Shown piece by piece: positions 1-8,641 of a stretch of DNA of 64,000 nucleotides; positions within the stretch are counted from its first letter, which is position 1; every line of letters starts with the position of its first letter. The notes under the pieces were generated by a model. The model saw only the letters and a program-made list of their open reading frames with translations, did not search any database and had not been told where the DNA came from. The DNA is from Neisseria arctica (GTDB lineage: Bacteria; Pseudomonadota; Gammaproteobacteria; Burkholderiales; Neisseriaceae): NCBI RefSeq assembly GCF_022870905.1, contig NZ_CP091510.1:1-64000 (forward strand), given 5' to 3'. The position numbers and the translations under genes are program-made.

Positions 1-24
1 TATAACGGTTTTATATCCCAAAAC

Positions 25-1362
25 TTAAGGGCGATATTGCGGCATTACGCCGTTGGGTAGTAATTGCCATACATAACCTGTGTGTTTCTGCTTACCGGCC
101 ACATTACCTGCTTCATCACCGTATCCCCAAAAATAATCCACACGCACAGCGCCTTTAATCGCACTGCCGGTATCTTGCGCCATAATCAGGCGGTTTAGCG
201 CATCATTGCGGATAGGATGGGTAGTCGCTACAAATAAAGGCGCGCCGAGAGTGATATGGTGGCGGTCAACTGCGCCGCTGTATTCTCCCAACAACGGCAC
301 ACCCAAAGCACCGATCGGACCGACATCGTTACCGGGCAGCTCGCGGAAGAAAACATAACTCGGATTTTGGCCGAGTACCTCAGCCAAACGCTGCGGGTTT
401 TTCTGCATATAGGCTTTAATCCCTTGCATCGTGGTTTGCGCCAATGGGAGATATCCTTTATCGGCCATATAGCGGCCTATGGAAACATAAGGATATTCGT
501 TTTTATCGGCAAAACCGAGACGGATGTAACGGCCGTCGGGAGTTTTCAGACGGCCCGAACCTTGGATATGCAGAAAAAACAGTTCAACCGGATCGTCTGC
601 ATAACCCAAAACCGGAGCACGCCCGTTTAATGCGCCGCCGTTAATCTGATTTCGGGTGTAGTAGGGAACAAAACGGCTGCCTGTAAAGCGGCCTTTTAAT
701 GCGCGGGTACGTTCGGTAATCGGAAATTCAGCCAGATTCGCCGTATAGCTGGCGCTATTACTGATTACGCCGCTGTTTGCTCCGGTCGGTTGGATACGCA
801 CAGTTGCTTTACTGCCGCGCAAATTAGCAGGTAAATCGACAGAAACAAAATCACTAGGTATGCCGTAAATCGGGAAGCGGGCTTTGGATGTTTGCTTCGT
901 ATCGCCATGTAGAACGGGTTCGTAATAACCGGTAACGGTACCGCCAAGCTTGCCGTTACTGCTCACTTGCCAAGGGGTAAAGTATTGTTCGAAAAATGTT
1001 TTAGCTGAAACATCATCAATAGGTGTTTGTGTTGCTTGGGCACATACGTTTTGCCAATCGGCTTGGTTTTTCAAACGTTCGCAGCCCAAGCGGAAAGCAC
1101 GGAGGCTTTGACCGAAACGCTGAACCTGCCACTGAGGTAATGCGGAATGAGAAACAACCTGATAAGTAGTACCACTGCCCGGAGGACTAATGCTATAACC
1201 GATCGGAGAAGGTGTACCTGCCGGTAAAGGGGTGCTAGGTACGGTAACGGTATCTTTAGGCGGTATGACAACTGGCGGAGTAGTCGGCCGACTGCTACAG
1301 GCAGCCAAAACGGCGGTTAGTAAAACCGGTAATGAAAAACGGATGATTTTAGTAGCATTCAT
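25..1362 (-). CDS. mltA: Membrane-bound lytic murein transglycosylase A
   Basis: Outer-membrane lipoprotein that cleaves the MurNAc-GlcNAc bond of peptidoglycan with formation of 1,6-anhydroMurNAc, acting on the periplasmic side during wall turnover. The 445-residue product starts with a lipoprotein signal peptide with lipobox LAAC and Cys22 as the lipidated residue, followed by a Pro/Thr-rich linker. The MltA core begins near residue 65, and the C-terminal 3D domain near residues 390-420 contains QDTGSAIKGAVRVDYFWGYG, where the Asp in VDYFWG matches the catalytic Asp of the family. The length is normal. It is transcribed away from ggt across a 0.6 kb gap. The meningococcal homologue is the surface antigen GNA33; that link is family knowledge. 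Confidence 0.95.
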   Translation of the reverse strand: MNATKIIRFSLPVLLTAVLAACSSRPTTPPVVIPPKDTVTVPSTPLPAGTPSPIGYSISPPGSGTTYQVVSHSALPQWQVQRFGQSLRAFRLGCERLKNQADWQNVCAQATQTPIDDVSAKTFFEQYFTPWQVSSNGKLGGTVTGYYEPVLHGDTKQTSKARFPIYGIPSDFVSVDLPANLRGSKATVRIQPTGANSGVISNSASYTANLAEFPITERTRALKGRFTGSRFVPYYTRNQINGGALNGRAPVLGYADDPVELFFLHIQGSGRLKTPDGRYIRLGFADKNEYPYVSIGRYMADKGYLPLAQTTMQGIKAYMQKNPQRLAEVLGQNPSYVFFRELPGNDVGPIGALGVPLLGEYSGAVDRHHITLGAPLFVATTHPIRNDALNRLIMAQDTGSAIKGAVRVDYFWGYGDEAGNVAGKQKHTGYVWQLLPNGVMPQYRP

Positions 1363-1984
1363 GAAATATTTTCCGAGTTGTCTTCAGATAATTTGTTTTA
1401 ATACAATATCTTAGTTTAATGATAAGGCATGTGGTTACAAGATGCAGATAAAAATGTATCAGCTACCTACATCAACGTTTTACCAAATATATCCAGTAAA
1501 CAGAATAAATTTGGCAGACTTATCAATCGGCTTTTTGGTTCCCTGATTTTTAAGGGATTATTCACGGAAATTAGGGCCTGAAAAAGCAAACTCGCATTCT
1601 AGCATAAAATCAAATACATAATTTCCAGATGGCAAATTAGGGCTTAAAAGGCTTTTTGAGCCTGTTTTTTTGGATCAGAGGATTAACAATTTAAATATAT
1701 AATTTTTTATAAAAACGGATTTTGATGATTATGATAGATGCCGATGCCTGTGGATAATCTGTTTTTTATCATTTTTTTCATTATCTTGGGCCATCTGAAA
1801 AAGATGGGAAAAAGTATCCGAGGATGTGTGTTTTACTTGTGGAATATTGTGGATAGATTTAACTATAATATTTTTAACTGTGTATAATTTTGAGACTATA
1901 TACAGTTGTGGTTTTGATTAATCCCAAAGGTGCGACATTTGAAATTAACCGTTTTAAGTGACTGCATGCCTACCCTAATACAAA
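1363..1984. other. AT-rich 0.6 kb gap with a cluster of DnaA-box-like 9-mers
   Basis: No gene is visible between mltA and ggt. The stretch is AT-rich and holds one perfect DnaA box TGTGGATAA (1749-1757), a one-mismatch copy TGTGGATAG (1848-1856) and another one-mismatch copy TGTGTATAA (1879-1887), all in the same orientation. A degenerate uptake sequence (GGCCATCTGAA) lies near 1791. It must also hold the promoters of the two divergent genes, which I cannot place with confidence. Confidence 0.5.
1749..1757 (-). promoter_or_regulatory. DnaA box (perfect)
   Basis: The 9-mer TGTGGATAA is the exact complement of the consensus DnaA box TTATCCACA. It lies in an AT-rich gap with two near-matches within about 130 bp downstream. 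Binding by DnaA is inferred. Confidence 0.55.
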
Positions 1985-3769
1985 GTGAGAAAAGTCTTGA
2001 AAAAACAATTAACTGCATTATCGGTTTTATCGGTATCTTTATTTCTGGCAGCTTGTGCCGCACCTCAACCGCCGGTTGGAAAACATACTGCTGACACAGG
2101 TGATCATGCGCCCGAGCGGAGTACGGGGTTAACCGACCAGACTTTGGTCAAAGCCAAAGATTTTATGGCGGCTTCAGCCAATCCCTTGGCTACGCAAGCA
2201 GGCTATGATGTATTGAAGCGTGGCGGTAGTGCGATTGATGCAATGATTGCCATGCAAACCACATTGAGTTTGGTCGAACCGCAATCATCCGGTTTGGGCG
2301 GCGGGGCTTTTTTGGTGTATTGGGATAACCGTACCAAAAAACTGACCACTTTTGATGCGCGTGAAACTGCGCCGCAAGCAGCTACGCCGCAATTGTTTTT
2401 AGATGCTCAAGGTAAACCTTTGCAGTTTATGGATGCGGTGGTAGGCGGTCGTTCGGTTGGTACGCCCGGTATTCCGAAATTAATGGAAGACGTACATAAG
2501 CGTTACGGCAAACTGGCATGGGCGGACTTATTTGATTATCCGGTAAAATTGGCCGAAGAAGGTTTTGCTGTTTCACCCCGTATGAGCGAATCGATTAAGC
2601 AAAACCAACAATACTTGAGCCGTTATCCGGTTACGGCAGCTTATTTTCTACCCGAAGGCAAGCCTTTGGAAACTGGTGCTTTGTTGAAAAACCCTGAATT
2701 TGCCAAAAGCGTGCGTTTGTTGGCCAAAGAAGGCAGCGCGCCTTTTTATAATGGTGTTTTGGCAAAAAATATTGTTAAAACGGTAACTTCGGCAACAGAT
2801 AATCCGGGAAAATTAGCGCTGGCGGATTTTAAAAAGTATCGTGTTATCGAACGCAAACCAGTATGTAAGCCTTATCGTGAATACGAAATTTGCGGTATGG
2901 GCGCACCTTCTTCAGGCGGCCTGGCTTTGGCTCAGATTTTCGGTATTTTGCAAAATTATGATATGAAGGCTTCGGGTGCTGCCGATATTCAAAGCTGGCG
3001 TTGGTTGGGCGAAGCTTCCCGTGTGGCATTTGCCGACCGCGATTATTATGTGGCGGATCCGGATTTTGTCAGCGTACCGGTAAAATCTATGCTGGATTCG
3101 GCTTATTTGAAACAGCGTGCACAAAATATCGCTGCTGGAGATAAAGCTTTGGAAAGCGTATCTGCAGGCGTATTCACACAACCGCAATCATACAACCGCG
3201 GTAAAGCTGTCGAGCTGCCTTCGACTAGTCATTTAGTGATTGTGGATAAAGAAGGTAATGTGGTATCGATGACGACTTCGATCGAAAATGCTTTTGGTTC
3301 GACATTGATGGCAAACGGTTATTTACTCAACAATGAATTAACTGATTTTGCTTTTAATCCTGCTGATGACAAGGGTAAAACCGTAGCCAACAGCGTAGCG
3401 GCGGGCAAACGTCCGCGTTCTTCAATGTCACCTACTATCGTGATGAAAAACGGCGAACCTTACTTAGCGGTAGGTTCTCCCGGCGGTAGCCGTATTATCG
3501 GCTATGTTGCCAAAACCTTGGTAGCTCATCTTGATTGGGGTATGGATATCCAACAAGCAATTAATCTACCCAATATGCTCAACCGTGGCAGCACTTACGA
3601 ATTGGAAGAAAAAACTTCTGCGGCTAATTTGGCTGATGCCTTGGGTGGTTTGGGATATAAAGTACAAGTGCGTGATTTAAATTCCGGTGTTCAAGGTATC
3701 GTTATCCATAAAACCGGTTTGGAAGGTGGTGCCGATCCGCGCCGGGAAGGAAAAGTAATGGGTGAATAA
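1985..3769 (+). CDS. ggt: Gamma-glutamyltransferase
   Basis: Hydrolyses or transfers the gamma-glutamyl group of glutathione, giving cysteinylglycine and glutamate; an exported N-terminal nucleophile enzyme that self-cleaves into two subunits. The autocleavage site is visible as S-T-S-H, with Thr414 (codon at 3224) the predicted nucleophile, followed by VIVDKEGNVVSMT. The oxyanion-region motif VGSPGGSRI lies near residue 500. The signal peptide ends in LAACAAP, so the protein may be a lipoprotein. The start is uncertain: GTG at 1985, or TTG at 1997 preceded by AGTGAG; no ATG fits. At 594 residues it is of family length. An uptake-sequence terminator follows directly and separates it from convergent lpxC. 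Confidence 0.93.
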   Translation: MRKVLKKQLTALSVLSVSLFLAACAAPQPPVGKHTADTGDHAPERSTGLTDQTLVKAKDFMAASANPLATQAGYDVLKRGGSAIDAMIAMQTTLSLVEPQSSGLGGGAFLVYWDNRTKKLTTFDARETAPQAATPQLFLDAQGKPLQFMDAVVGGRSVGTPGIPKLMEDVHKRYGKLAWADLFDYPVKLAEEGFAVSPRMSESIKQNQQYLSRYPVTAAYFLPEGKPLETGALLKNPEFAKSVRLLAKEGSAPFYNGVLAKNIVKTVTSATDNPGKLALADFKKYRVIERKPVCKPYREYEICGMGAPSSGGLALAQIFGILQNYDMKASGAADIQSWRWLGEASRVAFADRDYYVADPDFVSVPVKSMLDSAYLKQRAQNIAAGDKALESVSAGVFTQPQSYNRGKAVELPSTSHLVIVDKEGNVVSMTTSIENAFGSTLMANGYLLNNELTDFAFNPADDKGKTVANSVAAGKRPRSSMSPTIVMKNGEPYLAVGSPGGSRIIGYVAKTLVAHLDWGMDIQQAINLPNMLNRGSTYELEEKTSAANLADALGGLGYKVQVRDLNSGVQGIVIHKTGLEGGADPRREGKVMGE

Positions 3770-3795
3770 GTTACAGAATTTCCGTTGATAATAAT

Positions 3796-3828
3796 AAACG
3801 CCGTCTGAAATATGTTCAGACGGCGTTT
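3796..3828. terminator. Inverted uptake-sequence terminator between ggt and lpxC
   Basis: Perfect 14-bp arms AAACGCCGTCTGAA and its complement around a 5-nt loop, followed by a T-run on the plus strand. Each arm contains the uptake 10-mer. Being between convergent genes, it probably stops transcription from both sides. Confidence 0.85.
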
Positions 3829-3848
3829 TCTTATAGCATAAATATCGT

Positions 3849-4766
3849 TTAAGCCGCATCCGGCAAACCGTGAAATGCCGGTGGTAAATCTTCATCATCG
3901 GCAAATTCTACCCATTCGTAAGCAGTTTCGTCTGCCAATACCGCCCGCAACAACGCATTATTGATGGCATGGCCCGATTTATAACCTTCGAAAGCGCCGA
4001 TAATGGGGTGGCCGAGAATATATAAATCACCGATGGCATCCAAAATTTTATGGCGCACAAATTCATCGGAATAGCGTAATCCTTCGGGATTCAGTACATC
4101 GGTATCGTCAATCACAATTGCATTGGAAAGATTACCGCCCAAACCGAGATTGTGCGAACGCATCATTTCAACTTCCTGCATAAAACCGAATGTGCGGGCA
4201 CGGGCGATTTCATCTACATAAGATTTATTAGCAAAATTGATTTCAAATGTCGGATTACTGCGGTTGAAAACCGGGTGGTCGAATTCAATCGTCAAAGTTA
4301 CTTTAAAACCATCGTAAGGTGTGAAGCGTACCCATTTTCCGGTTTCCTTTATTTCTACTGGTTTGAGGATTTTCAAAAACCGTTTTTGTGCTTTTTGATC
4401 TATGATGCCCGCATCTTGAAGCAGGTAGATAAATGGCAGACTGGAGCCGTCCATAATCGGAATTTCAGGCGCATTCAGTTCAATCAGAGCGTTGTCTACA
4501 CCATAGGCAGCCAATGCCGACATAATATGTTCGATCGTACCTACGCGTACACCGTGTTCGGTAACCACGGTAGAAGATAGCCGCGTATCGTTAATCAGAT
4601 AAGGGCTTAAAGCAATCACTTCGCCTTGAACACCGTTTAAATCAGTACGGCGGAACGAAATACCGCTGTTTTCAGGAGCGGGATGGAGGGTCAGCGCCAC
4701 GCGCTCGCCCGAATGCAGACCAACCCCGGTCACACTAACCGATTTGGCAAGGGTTCGTTGCAACAT
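3849..4766 (-). CDS. lpxC: UDP-3-O-acyl-N-acetylglucosamine deacetylase
   Basis: Zinc-dependent deacetylase, the committed step of lipid A synthesis in the cytoplasm. The 305-residue product shows the opening LAKSVSVTGVGLHSGERVALTLHPA, the substrate region DGSSLPFIYLL, and HKILDAIGDLYILGHP, which carries zinc ligands and the catalytic HKxxD. It stands alone on the minus strand, convergent with ggt. In N. meningitidis and N. gonorrhoeae lpxC neighbours the pilE/pilS pilin locus (established knowledge); here the upstream side is a 0.5 kb AT-rich gap and then gapA. Confidence 0.97.
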   Translation of the reverse strand: MLQRTLAKSVSVTGVGLHSGERVALTLHPAPENSGISFRRTDLNGVQGEVIALSPYLINDTRLSSTVVTEHGVRVGTIEHIMSALAAYGVDNALIELNAPEIPIMDGSSLPFIYLLQDAGIIDQKAQKRFLKILKPVEIKETGKWVRFTPYDGFKVTLTIEFDHPVFNRSNPTFEINFANKSYVDEIARARTFGFMQEVEMMRSHNLGLGGNLSNAIVIDDTDVLNPEGLRYSDEFVRHKILDAIGDLYILGHPIIGAFEGYKSGHAINNALLRAVLADETAYEWVEFADDEDLPPAFHGLPDAA

Positions 4767-5244
4767 GGTTGTTTCCTTTTTAATCGCTTAAATATTTCAG
4801 ACTGCCTTATCATACGATAAAAACAGAACAACTATATACTGTTTTTAATAGTATTTACTTATCACATTCGAAAACACGCTCAAAAACACTGAATAACCTT
4901 TATCTTATCCACATAATTTATCAAAAGTGTAAAATTATCCACATTTGTCCACCGTTTTCAGACGGCCTTATCCAAAAACCTTCATGAAAGACAGATTTTT
5001 GTTTTTTCATGTAAAAAGCAGTTTATACACAAGACACGTAAGTATTCATCCAATATCATCTTTTTATATATAAAAATCAGATTAAATGTTTAAACACATT
5101 TAGCAAAAATCAAACTTATCTAATTTGCAAAGCGGCTTTAACAAAAAAATACAAAGTAGCCCTAGGTAGTAATTTTATTTCATGGTAAAAATCAAACACT
5201 AAATCTCAAATTTCTGTATCAGTCCATATTTTCAGGAGTAAAAC
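4767..5244. other. AT-rich gap between lpxC and gapA with two perfect DnaA boxes
   Basis: No gene is visible. The gap holds two perfect TTATCCACA 9-mers 30 bp apart (4905-4913 and 4935-4943), that is about three helical turns and the same face of DNA, and a single uptake sequence near 4958-4968. Near the 3' end AGGAG lies just upstream of the gapA start. No pilin gene, pilin cassette or pilin-type repeat is seen here. Confidence 0.6.
4905..4943 (+). promoter_or_regulatory. Pair of perfect DnaA boxes
   Basis: TTATCCACA occurs at 4905-4913 and again at 4935-4943, same orientation, start-to-start distance 30 bp, in AT-rich sequence. They could serve replication control or DnaA regulation of gapA or lpxC; the sequence alone does not decide. 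Confidence 0.6.
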
Positions 5245-6249
5245 ATGAGTATAAAAGTTGCGATCAACGGTTTTGGCCGTATCGGCCGTTTGGCATTGCG
5301 CCAAATTATCAAAACCGAAGGTATTGAAGTTGTTGCCGTAAATGATCTGACTCCGGCCGATATGCTGTTGCACCTTTTCAAATACGACACTACACAAGGC
5401 CGTTTTCAAGGTACCGCAGAATTAAAAGATAATGCCATTGTAGTAAACAGACAAGAAATCAAAGTATTTGCTAATGCTAATCCCGAAGAATTACCTTGGG
5501 GTGAATTAGGTATTGACGTGGTATTGGAATGTACCGGCTTTTTCACCAGTCAAGAAAAAGCGGGCAAACATTTGGTTGCAGGTGCGAAAAAAGTAGTGAT
5601 TTCTGCTCCCGGCGGTGATGTGAAAACCGTGGTATACGGTGTAAATGAAGATATTTTGGACGGTAGCGAAACTGTAATTTCAGCTGCTTCCTGCACCACA
5701 AACTGTTTGGCTCCGATGGCTGCCGTTTTACAAAAACAATTTGGCATCGTTGAAGGCTTGATGACGACTATCCATGCTTATACGGGCGATCAAAATACAT
5801 TGGATGCGCCCCACCGCAAAGGAGATTTCCGTCGTGCCCGTGCCGCCGCACAAAATATTGTGCCTAACAGTACAGGAGCTGCCAAAGCTATCGGCTTGGT
5901 TATTCCCGAGTTGAAAGGCAAATTGGATGGTTCGGCCCAGCGCGTACCTGTAGCTACAGGTTCTTTAACCGAATTGGTAACCGTATTGGAAAAACCGGTA
6001 ACGGTGGAAGAAGTAAACGCAGCCATGAAAGCAGCTGCTAACGAATCATATGGTTATACCGAAGAAGAATTGGTGTCTTCCGATATTATCGGAATCGAAT
6101 ACGGTTCGTTGTTTGATGCTACGCAAACCAAAATCGTCAGTGTAGGCGATAAACAGTTGGTGAAAACAGTAGCATGGTATGACAATGAAATGTCGTATAC
6201 TTGCCAGTTAGTACGTACATTGAAATATTTTGCCGCTTTGATTAAGTAA
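5245..6249 (+). CDS. gapA: Glyceraldehyde-3-phosphate dehydrogenase (type I)
   Basis: Oxidises and phosphorylates glyceraldehyde 3-phosphate to 1,3-bisphosphoglycerate with NAD(P), in the cytoplasm. The 334-residue protein has the N-terminal nucleotide-binding motif [15 protein letters not shown] and the active-site motif [12 protein letters not shown] with catalytic Cys150 (codon at 5692), followed by the usual His region. The C-terminus [19 protein letters not shown] is typical. AGGAG sits 7 bp before the ATG. Neisseria often carry two gap paralogues; I cannot tell whether this one is glycolytic or gluconeogenic. A strong uptake-sequence terminator follows. Confidence 0.95.
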   Translation: MSIKVAINGFGRIGRLALRQIIKTEGIEVVAVNDLTPADMLLHLFKYDTTQGRFQGTAELKDNAIVVNRQEIKVFANANPEELPWGELGIDVVLECTGFFTSQEKAGKHLVAGAKKVVISAPGGDVKTVVYGVNEDILDGSETVISAASCTTNCLAPMAAVLQKQFGIVEGLMTTIHAYTGDQNTLDAPHRKGDFRRARAAAQNIVPNSTGAAKAIGLVIPELKGKLDGSAQRVPVATGSLTELVTVLEKPVTVEEVNAAMKAAANESYGYTEEELVSSDIIGIEYGSLFDATQTKIVSVGDKQLVKTVAWYDNEMSYTCQLVRTLKYFAALIK

Positions 6250-6299
6250 TATCGGTTTACGCTTCACATAGAATTTACAGAATAACAACCGATATACGG

Positions 6300-6334
6300 A
6301 AAGGCCGTCTGAAATATTTTTTCAGACGGCCTTT
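6300..6334 (+). terminator. Inverted uptake-sequence terminator after gapA
   Basis: Perfect 15-bp arms AAAGGCCGTCTGAAA and complement with a 5-nt loop, then a T-rich tail. It lies 50 bp past the gapA stop and may also serve the minus-strand decayed gene on its other side. Confidence 0.85.
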
Positions 6335-6368
6335 TATTATTTTCAATCAATTATATTAAAGTATATTA

Positions 6369-7108
6369 TTATATTAATAACTCTGTTAATCTCTCCCCGA
6401 ATAATTGGAGTGCTAGGTGACTGTTTAAATCACTTGCACCACTTGGAAATGGTAATACAGCTACTATGGTGCCGTTTTCGTTTCTTTTCCATTGCAGCAC
6501 GTGGTTTTCAATAATTTCTTCTTTGAAGCTGCGAAAGCCGTCTGAAAAAGCTAAATTGAAATCATAACTGTAACTTTTTCCAAAGCAAATGATTAGGCGT
6601 GGCCGATAAGTTTCTACCCAACGGTTCATTTCTATAAAACGGTATTTACGGCAAAAATTAATGTATTCGTTTTTATTTTGAAAGCCTGGAATTTCAGAAA
6701 ATTCGTCCTGCCATAATGAGACATCGGTACTTTGAAAGGCAATGGGATACAAATTGATTTTGTAATAGCCTGAGTTGGCATTTTTAACAAATGGTTGAAT
6801 CTCTCTAGCGAAAGTTTGATAGTTCTGACACTTGCCGGCCATTAAATGCGGCCGGTAATTGACAAATACTGATGTTAAAACGATATTGGAGCTTGATTTC
6901 CTTATCACTGTAACCAAAATGGGGGGTTATCATCGTATGGATGTGCGGCCATTTTTCTCAGTGTTTCAACGTTATCTCCACCTCCCCATTCAATACCGCA
7001 TATTCATACTGAAGGTTTGTCAGGCGAACTAATATCACCACCGTCATAACCATTGAAATCAAGAAGCCAGCCATATTGCTCTTTTAAATCCATTATCGTA
7101 TTTCCCAT
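6369..7108 (-). pseudogene. Decayed gene of unknown function
   Basis: The longest intact piece is a 182-codon frame (6369-6917) with only a TTG to start from. Reading upstream on the same strand, an ATG at 7108 opens MGNTIMDLKEQYGWLLDF... and runs into an in-frame TGA at 7004-7006 where GIEWGGG-type sequence continues (a TGG to TGA change is likely). A second frame carries GYSDKEIKLQYRFN and a third carries the C-terminal part, so at least two frame changes occurred near 6830-6920. The C-terminal part contains RPRLIICFGKSYSYDF and VLPFPSGASDLNSH, loosely like uracil-DNA-glycosylase-fold proteins. No function is assigned. Confidence 0.65.
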
Positions 7109-7131
7109 GATTAACAGTTAATTTTTTGAAA

Positions 7132-7821
7132 TTAGATAAGTTGGTTTATTTCAGATACAACAGCAATTATTATTGCATGATTCCCCTGTATCTGAAATTT
7201 TACTTCATACCCTGCAACAGCCATCACATAAATCCGCTCAGGAATATCTTGGTAGGCCGGGCGTGGATCTTGGGCAATCGATTGGCTGATAAGGATTTTC
7301 TCATGTTCGGATAGTATTTCGGCACCACAATCAGCTTGCCAACTTACCGATAGTTCCTCCGGTTTTCCTGTTACAAACCCGCTTGCGGCATTAGGCTTGG
7401 CTTCGACAAAAGGAATATATGGTTTGATGTCGACTATCGGGGTGCCGTCCAGCAAATCACCGCCACTGCAAATGAGGCTTATACCGTTTTGTGTATCAAT
7501 ACGTTCTAATTTTAATAACGATAAACCCAGATGGTTCGGACGATGGGGGCTACGGGTAGCAAAAACCCCCATTTTTTGTTTCCCGCCCAAGCGTGGAGGG
7601 CGAACCAGCTGCGACCAACCTTCCTCTATTACTCCGTGGAAAATAAAACTTATCCACACATAATCAAATTCATCTAATCCGCGGATGCTGTCGGCAGTAA
7701 ATTCAGGATTTAATTCAATGCGGATTTCTGCGGCGGGTACTAAACCCGGCTGGCGGGCCACACCGAATTTTTGGCGGTAGGGAGAGCGGGCGATGGCTAT
7801 GCTGTGGATAATATGCTGCAT
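7132..7821 (-). CDS. trmO: tRNA (N6-threonylcarbamoyladenosine(37)-N6)-methyltransferase TrmO
   Basis: SAM-dependent methyltransferase that adds the N6-methyl group to t6A37 in some threonine tRNAs. The 229-residue protein starts with the TsaA/YaeB beta-barrel domain: IARSPYRQKFGVARQPGLVP, LDEFDYVWISFIFHG, and MGVFATRSPHRPNHLGLS, the SAM-binding signature. VDIKPYIPFVEA and the C-terminal DPRPAYQ segment also match the family. It overlaps nothing; the upstream 80 bp hold a single uptake sequence shared with divergent pncA. Two perfect DnaA-box 9-mers fall inside the coding sequence (near 7650 and 7803), which may be chance. Confidence 0.93.
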   Translation of the reverse strand: MQHIIHSIAIARSPYRQKFGVARQPGLVPAAEIRIELNPEFTADSIRGLDEFDYVWISFIFHGVIEEGWSQLVRPPRLGGKQKMGVFATRSPHRPNHLGLSLLKLERIDTQNGISLICSGGDLLDGTPIVDIKPYIPFVEAKPNAASGFVTGKPEELSVSWQADCGAEILSEHEKILISQSIAQDPRPAYQDIPERIYVMAVAGYEVKFQIQGNHAIIIAVVSEINQLI

Positions 7822-7869
7822 AAGGATACTTTTTATAAAAAACGGTTAATTGTAGCATTGCGCATCGGT

Positions 7870-7881
7870 TTCAGACGGCAT
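7870..7881 (-). repeat. DNA uptake sequence (AT form)
   Basis: Single ATGCCGTCTGAA on the minus strand, between divergent trmO and pncA. Confidence 0.9.
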
Positions 7882-7927
7882 TTTGTTATAATGCAGACCT
7901 TATGTGCAAAATCTGGAGCAGCTTGCC

Positions 7928-8566
7928 GTGGTGATTGTATCTATTGATGTTGATGCACAAAAAACCTTTACACCTTTATGTCCGACCGAGTTGCCGGTAA
8001 CCGGTGGAGATGGAATCGTTGCAGAGCTTAATGCCCAAGCGGGATTAGCTGACTTTCGTGTGATGAGCAAAGATGCGCATAGCCCGTATGCTCTTTGGTT
8101 GGTAGATAGCAAGGCTGAAATGTTGCAGCCTACAGGTTTGCCCAATGCGGATATCACTTGGGTATCGCATGCGATTGTAGGCACTCGGGGTTTTGAGCTG
8201 CTCGACGGTTTGCCTGATATCAATGGTTATGATTATTGCGTATGGAAAGGAGTCGATCCGGCTCTACACCCTTACGGTGCATGTTTTCATGATATTGAGG
8301 AAAGATTGAGTACAGGCCTTTTAGAGTGGCTGCACAGTAAACAAGCCGATGTAGTTATTGTGGGTGGTTTGGCTACAGATTATTGTGTTAAAACAACAGT
8401 TTTACAACTATTAAAAGGCGGAAAATGGCAAGTATGGGTGAATGCAGCCGCTTGTCGCGGGATTGCTGCCGATACGGTGGCACAAGCGTGGGAAGAGATG
8501 AAAAATGCCGGTGCCAAAATTTTCCAAAATACTGCAGAAATTGAAAATAATATTTTAAATCAGTGA
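7928..8566 (+). CDS. pncA: Nicotinamidase / pyrazinamidase
   Basis: Isochorismatase-fold hydrolase that converts nicotinamide to nicotinate for NAD salvage. The N-terminal SIDVDAQKTF gives the catalytic Asp, and VVGGLATDYCVKTTVLQLL near the C-terminal third carries the nucleophilic Cys. I place the start at GTG 7928 because GGAG lies about 9 bp upstream and the product then begins right at the conserved beta strand; a longer reading from GTG 7904 is possible. At 212 residues it matches the family. A perfect parS site follows the stop. Confidence 0.9.
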   Translation: MVIVSIDVDAQKTFTPLCPTELPVTGGDGIVAELNAQAGLADFRVMSKDAHSPYALWLVDSKAEMLQPTGLPNADITWVSHAIVGTRGFELLDGLPDINGYDYCVWKGVDPALHPYGACFHDIEERLSTGLLEWLHSKQADVVIVGGLATDYCVKTTVLQLLKGGKWQVWVNAAACRGIAADTVAQAWEEMKNAGAKIFQNTAEIENNILNQ

Positions 8567-8574
8567 TTTATAAA

Positions 8575-8590
8575 TGTTTCACGTGAAACA
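8575..8590. promoter_or_regulatory. parS centromere site
   Basis: TGTTTCACGTGAAACA is the exact 16-bp palindrome bound by chromosomal ParB/Spo0J proteins. It sits in the gap between pncA and waaC. A second exact copy is at 12461-12476 and parB itself is at 54037, so this is very likely a genuine partition site. Confidence 0.92.
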
Positions 8591-8602
8591 CTAATCAAAC
8601 AT

Positions 8603-8614
8603 AGGCCGTCTGAA
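8603..8614 (+). repeat. DNA uptake sequence (AG form)
   Basis: Single AGGCCGTCTGAA about 30 bp before the waaC start and 12 bp after parS. Confidence 0.9.
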
Positions 8615-8641
8615 AACGGTATGGTGAAAGGCAAATTTCAA

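Noticed and set aside
7803..7811. Perfect DnaA box in trmO (with another near 7650)
   Set aside because: Both lie within coding sequence with no AT-rich unwinding region around them, so chance or coding constraint is as likely as function.
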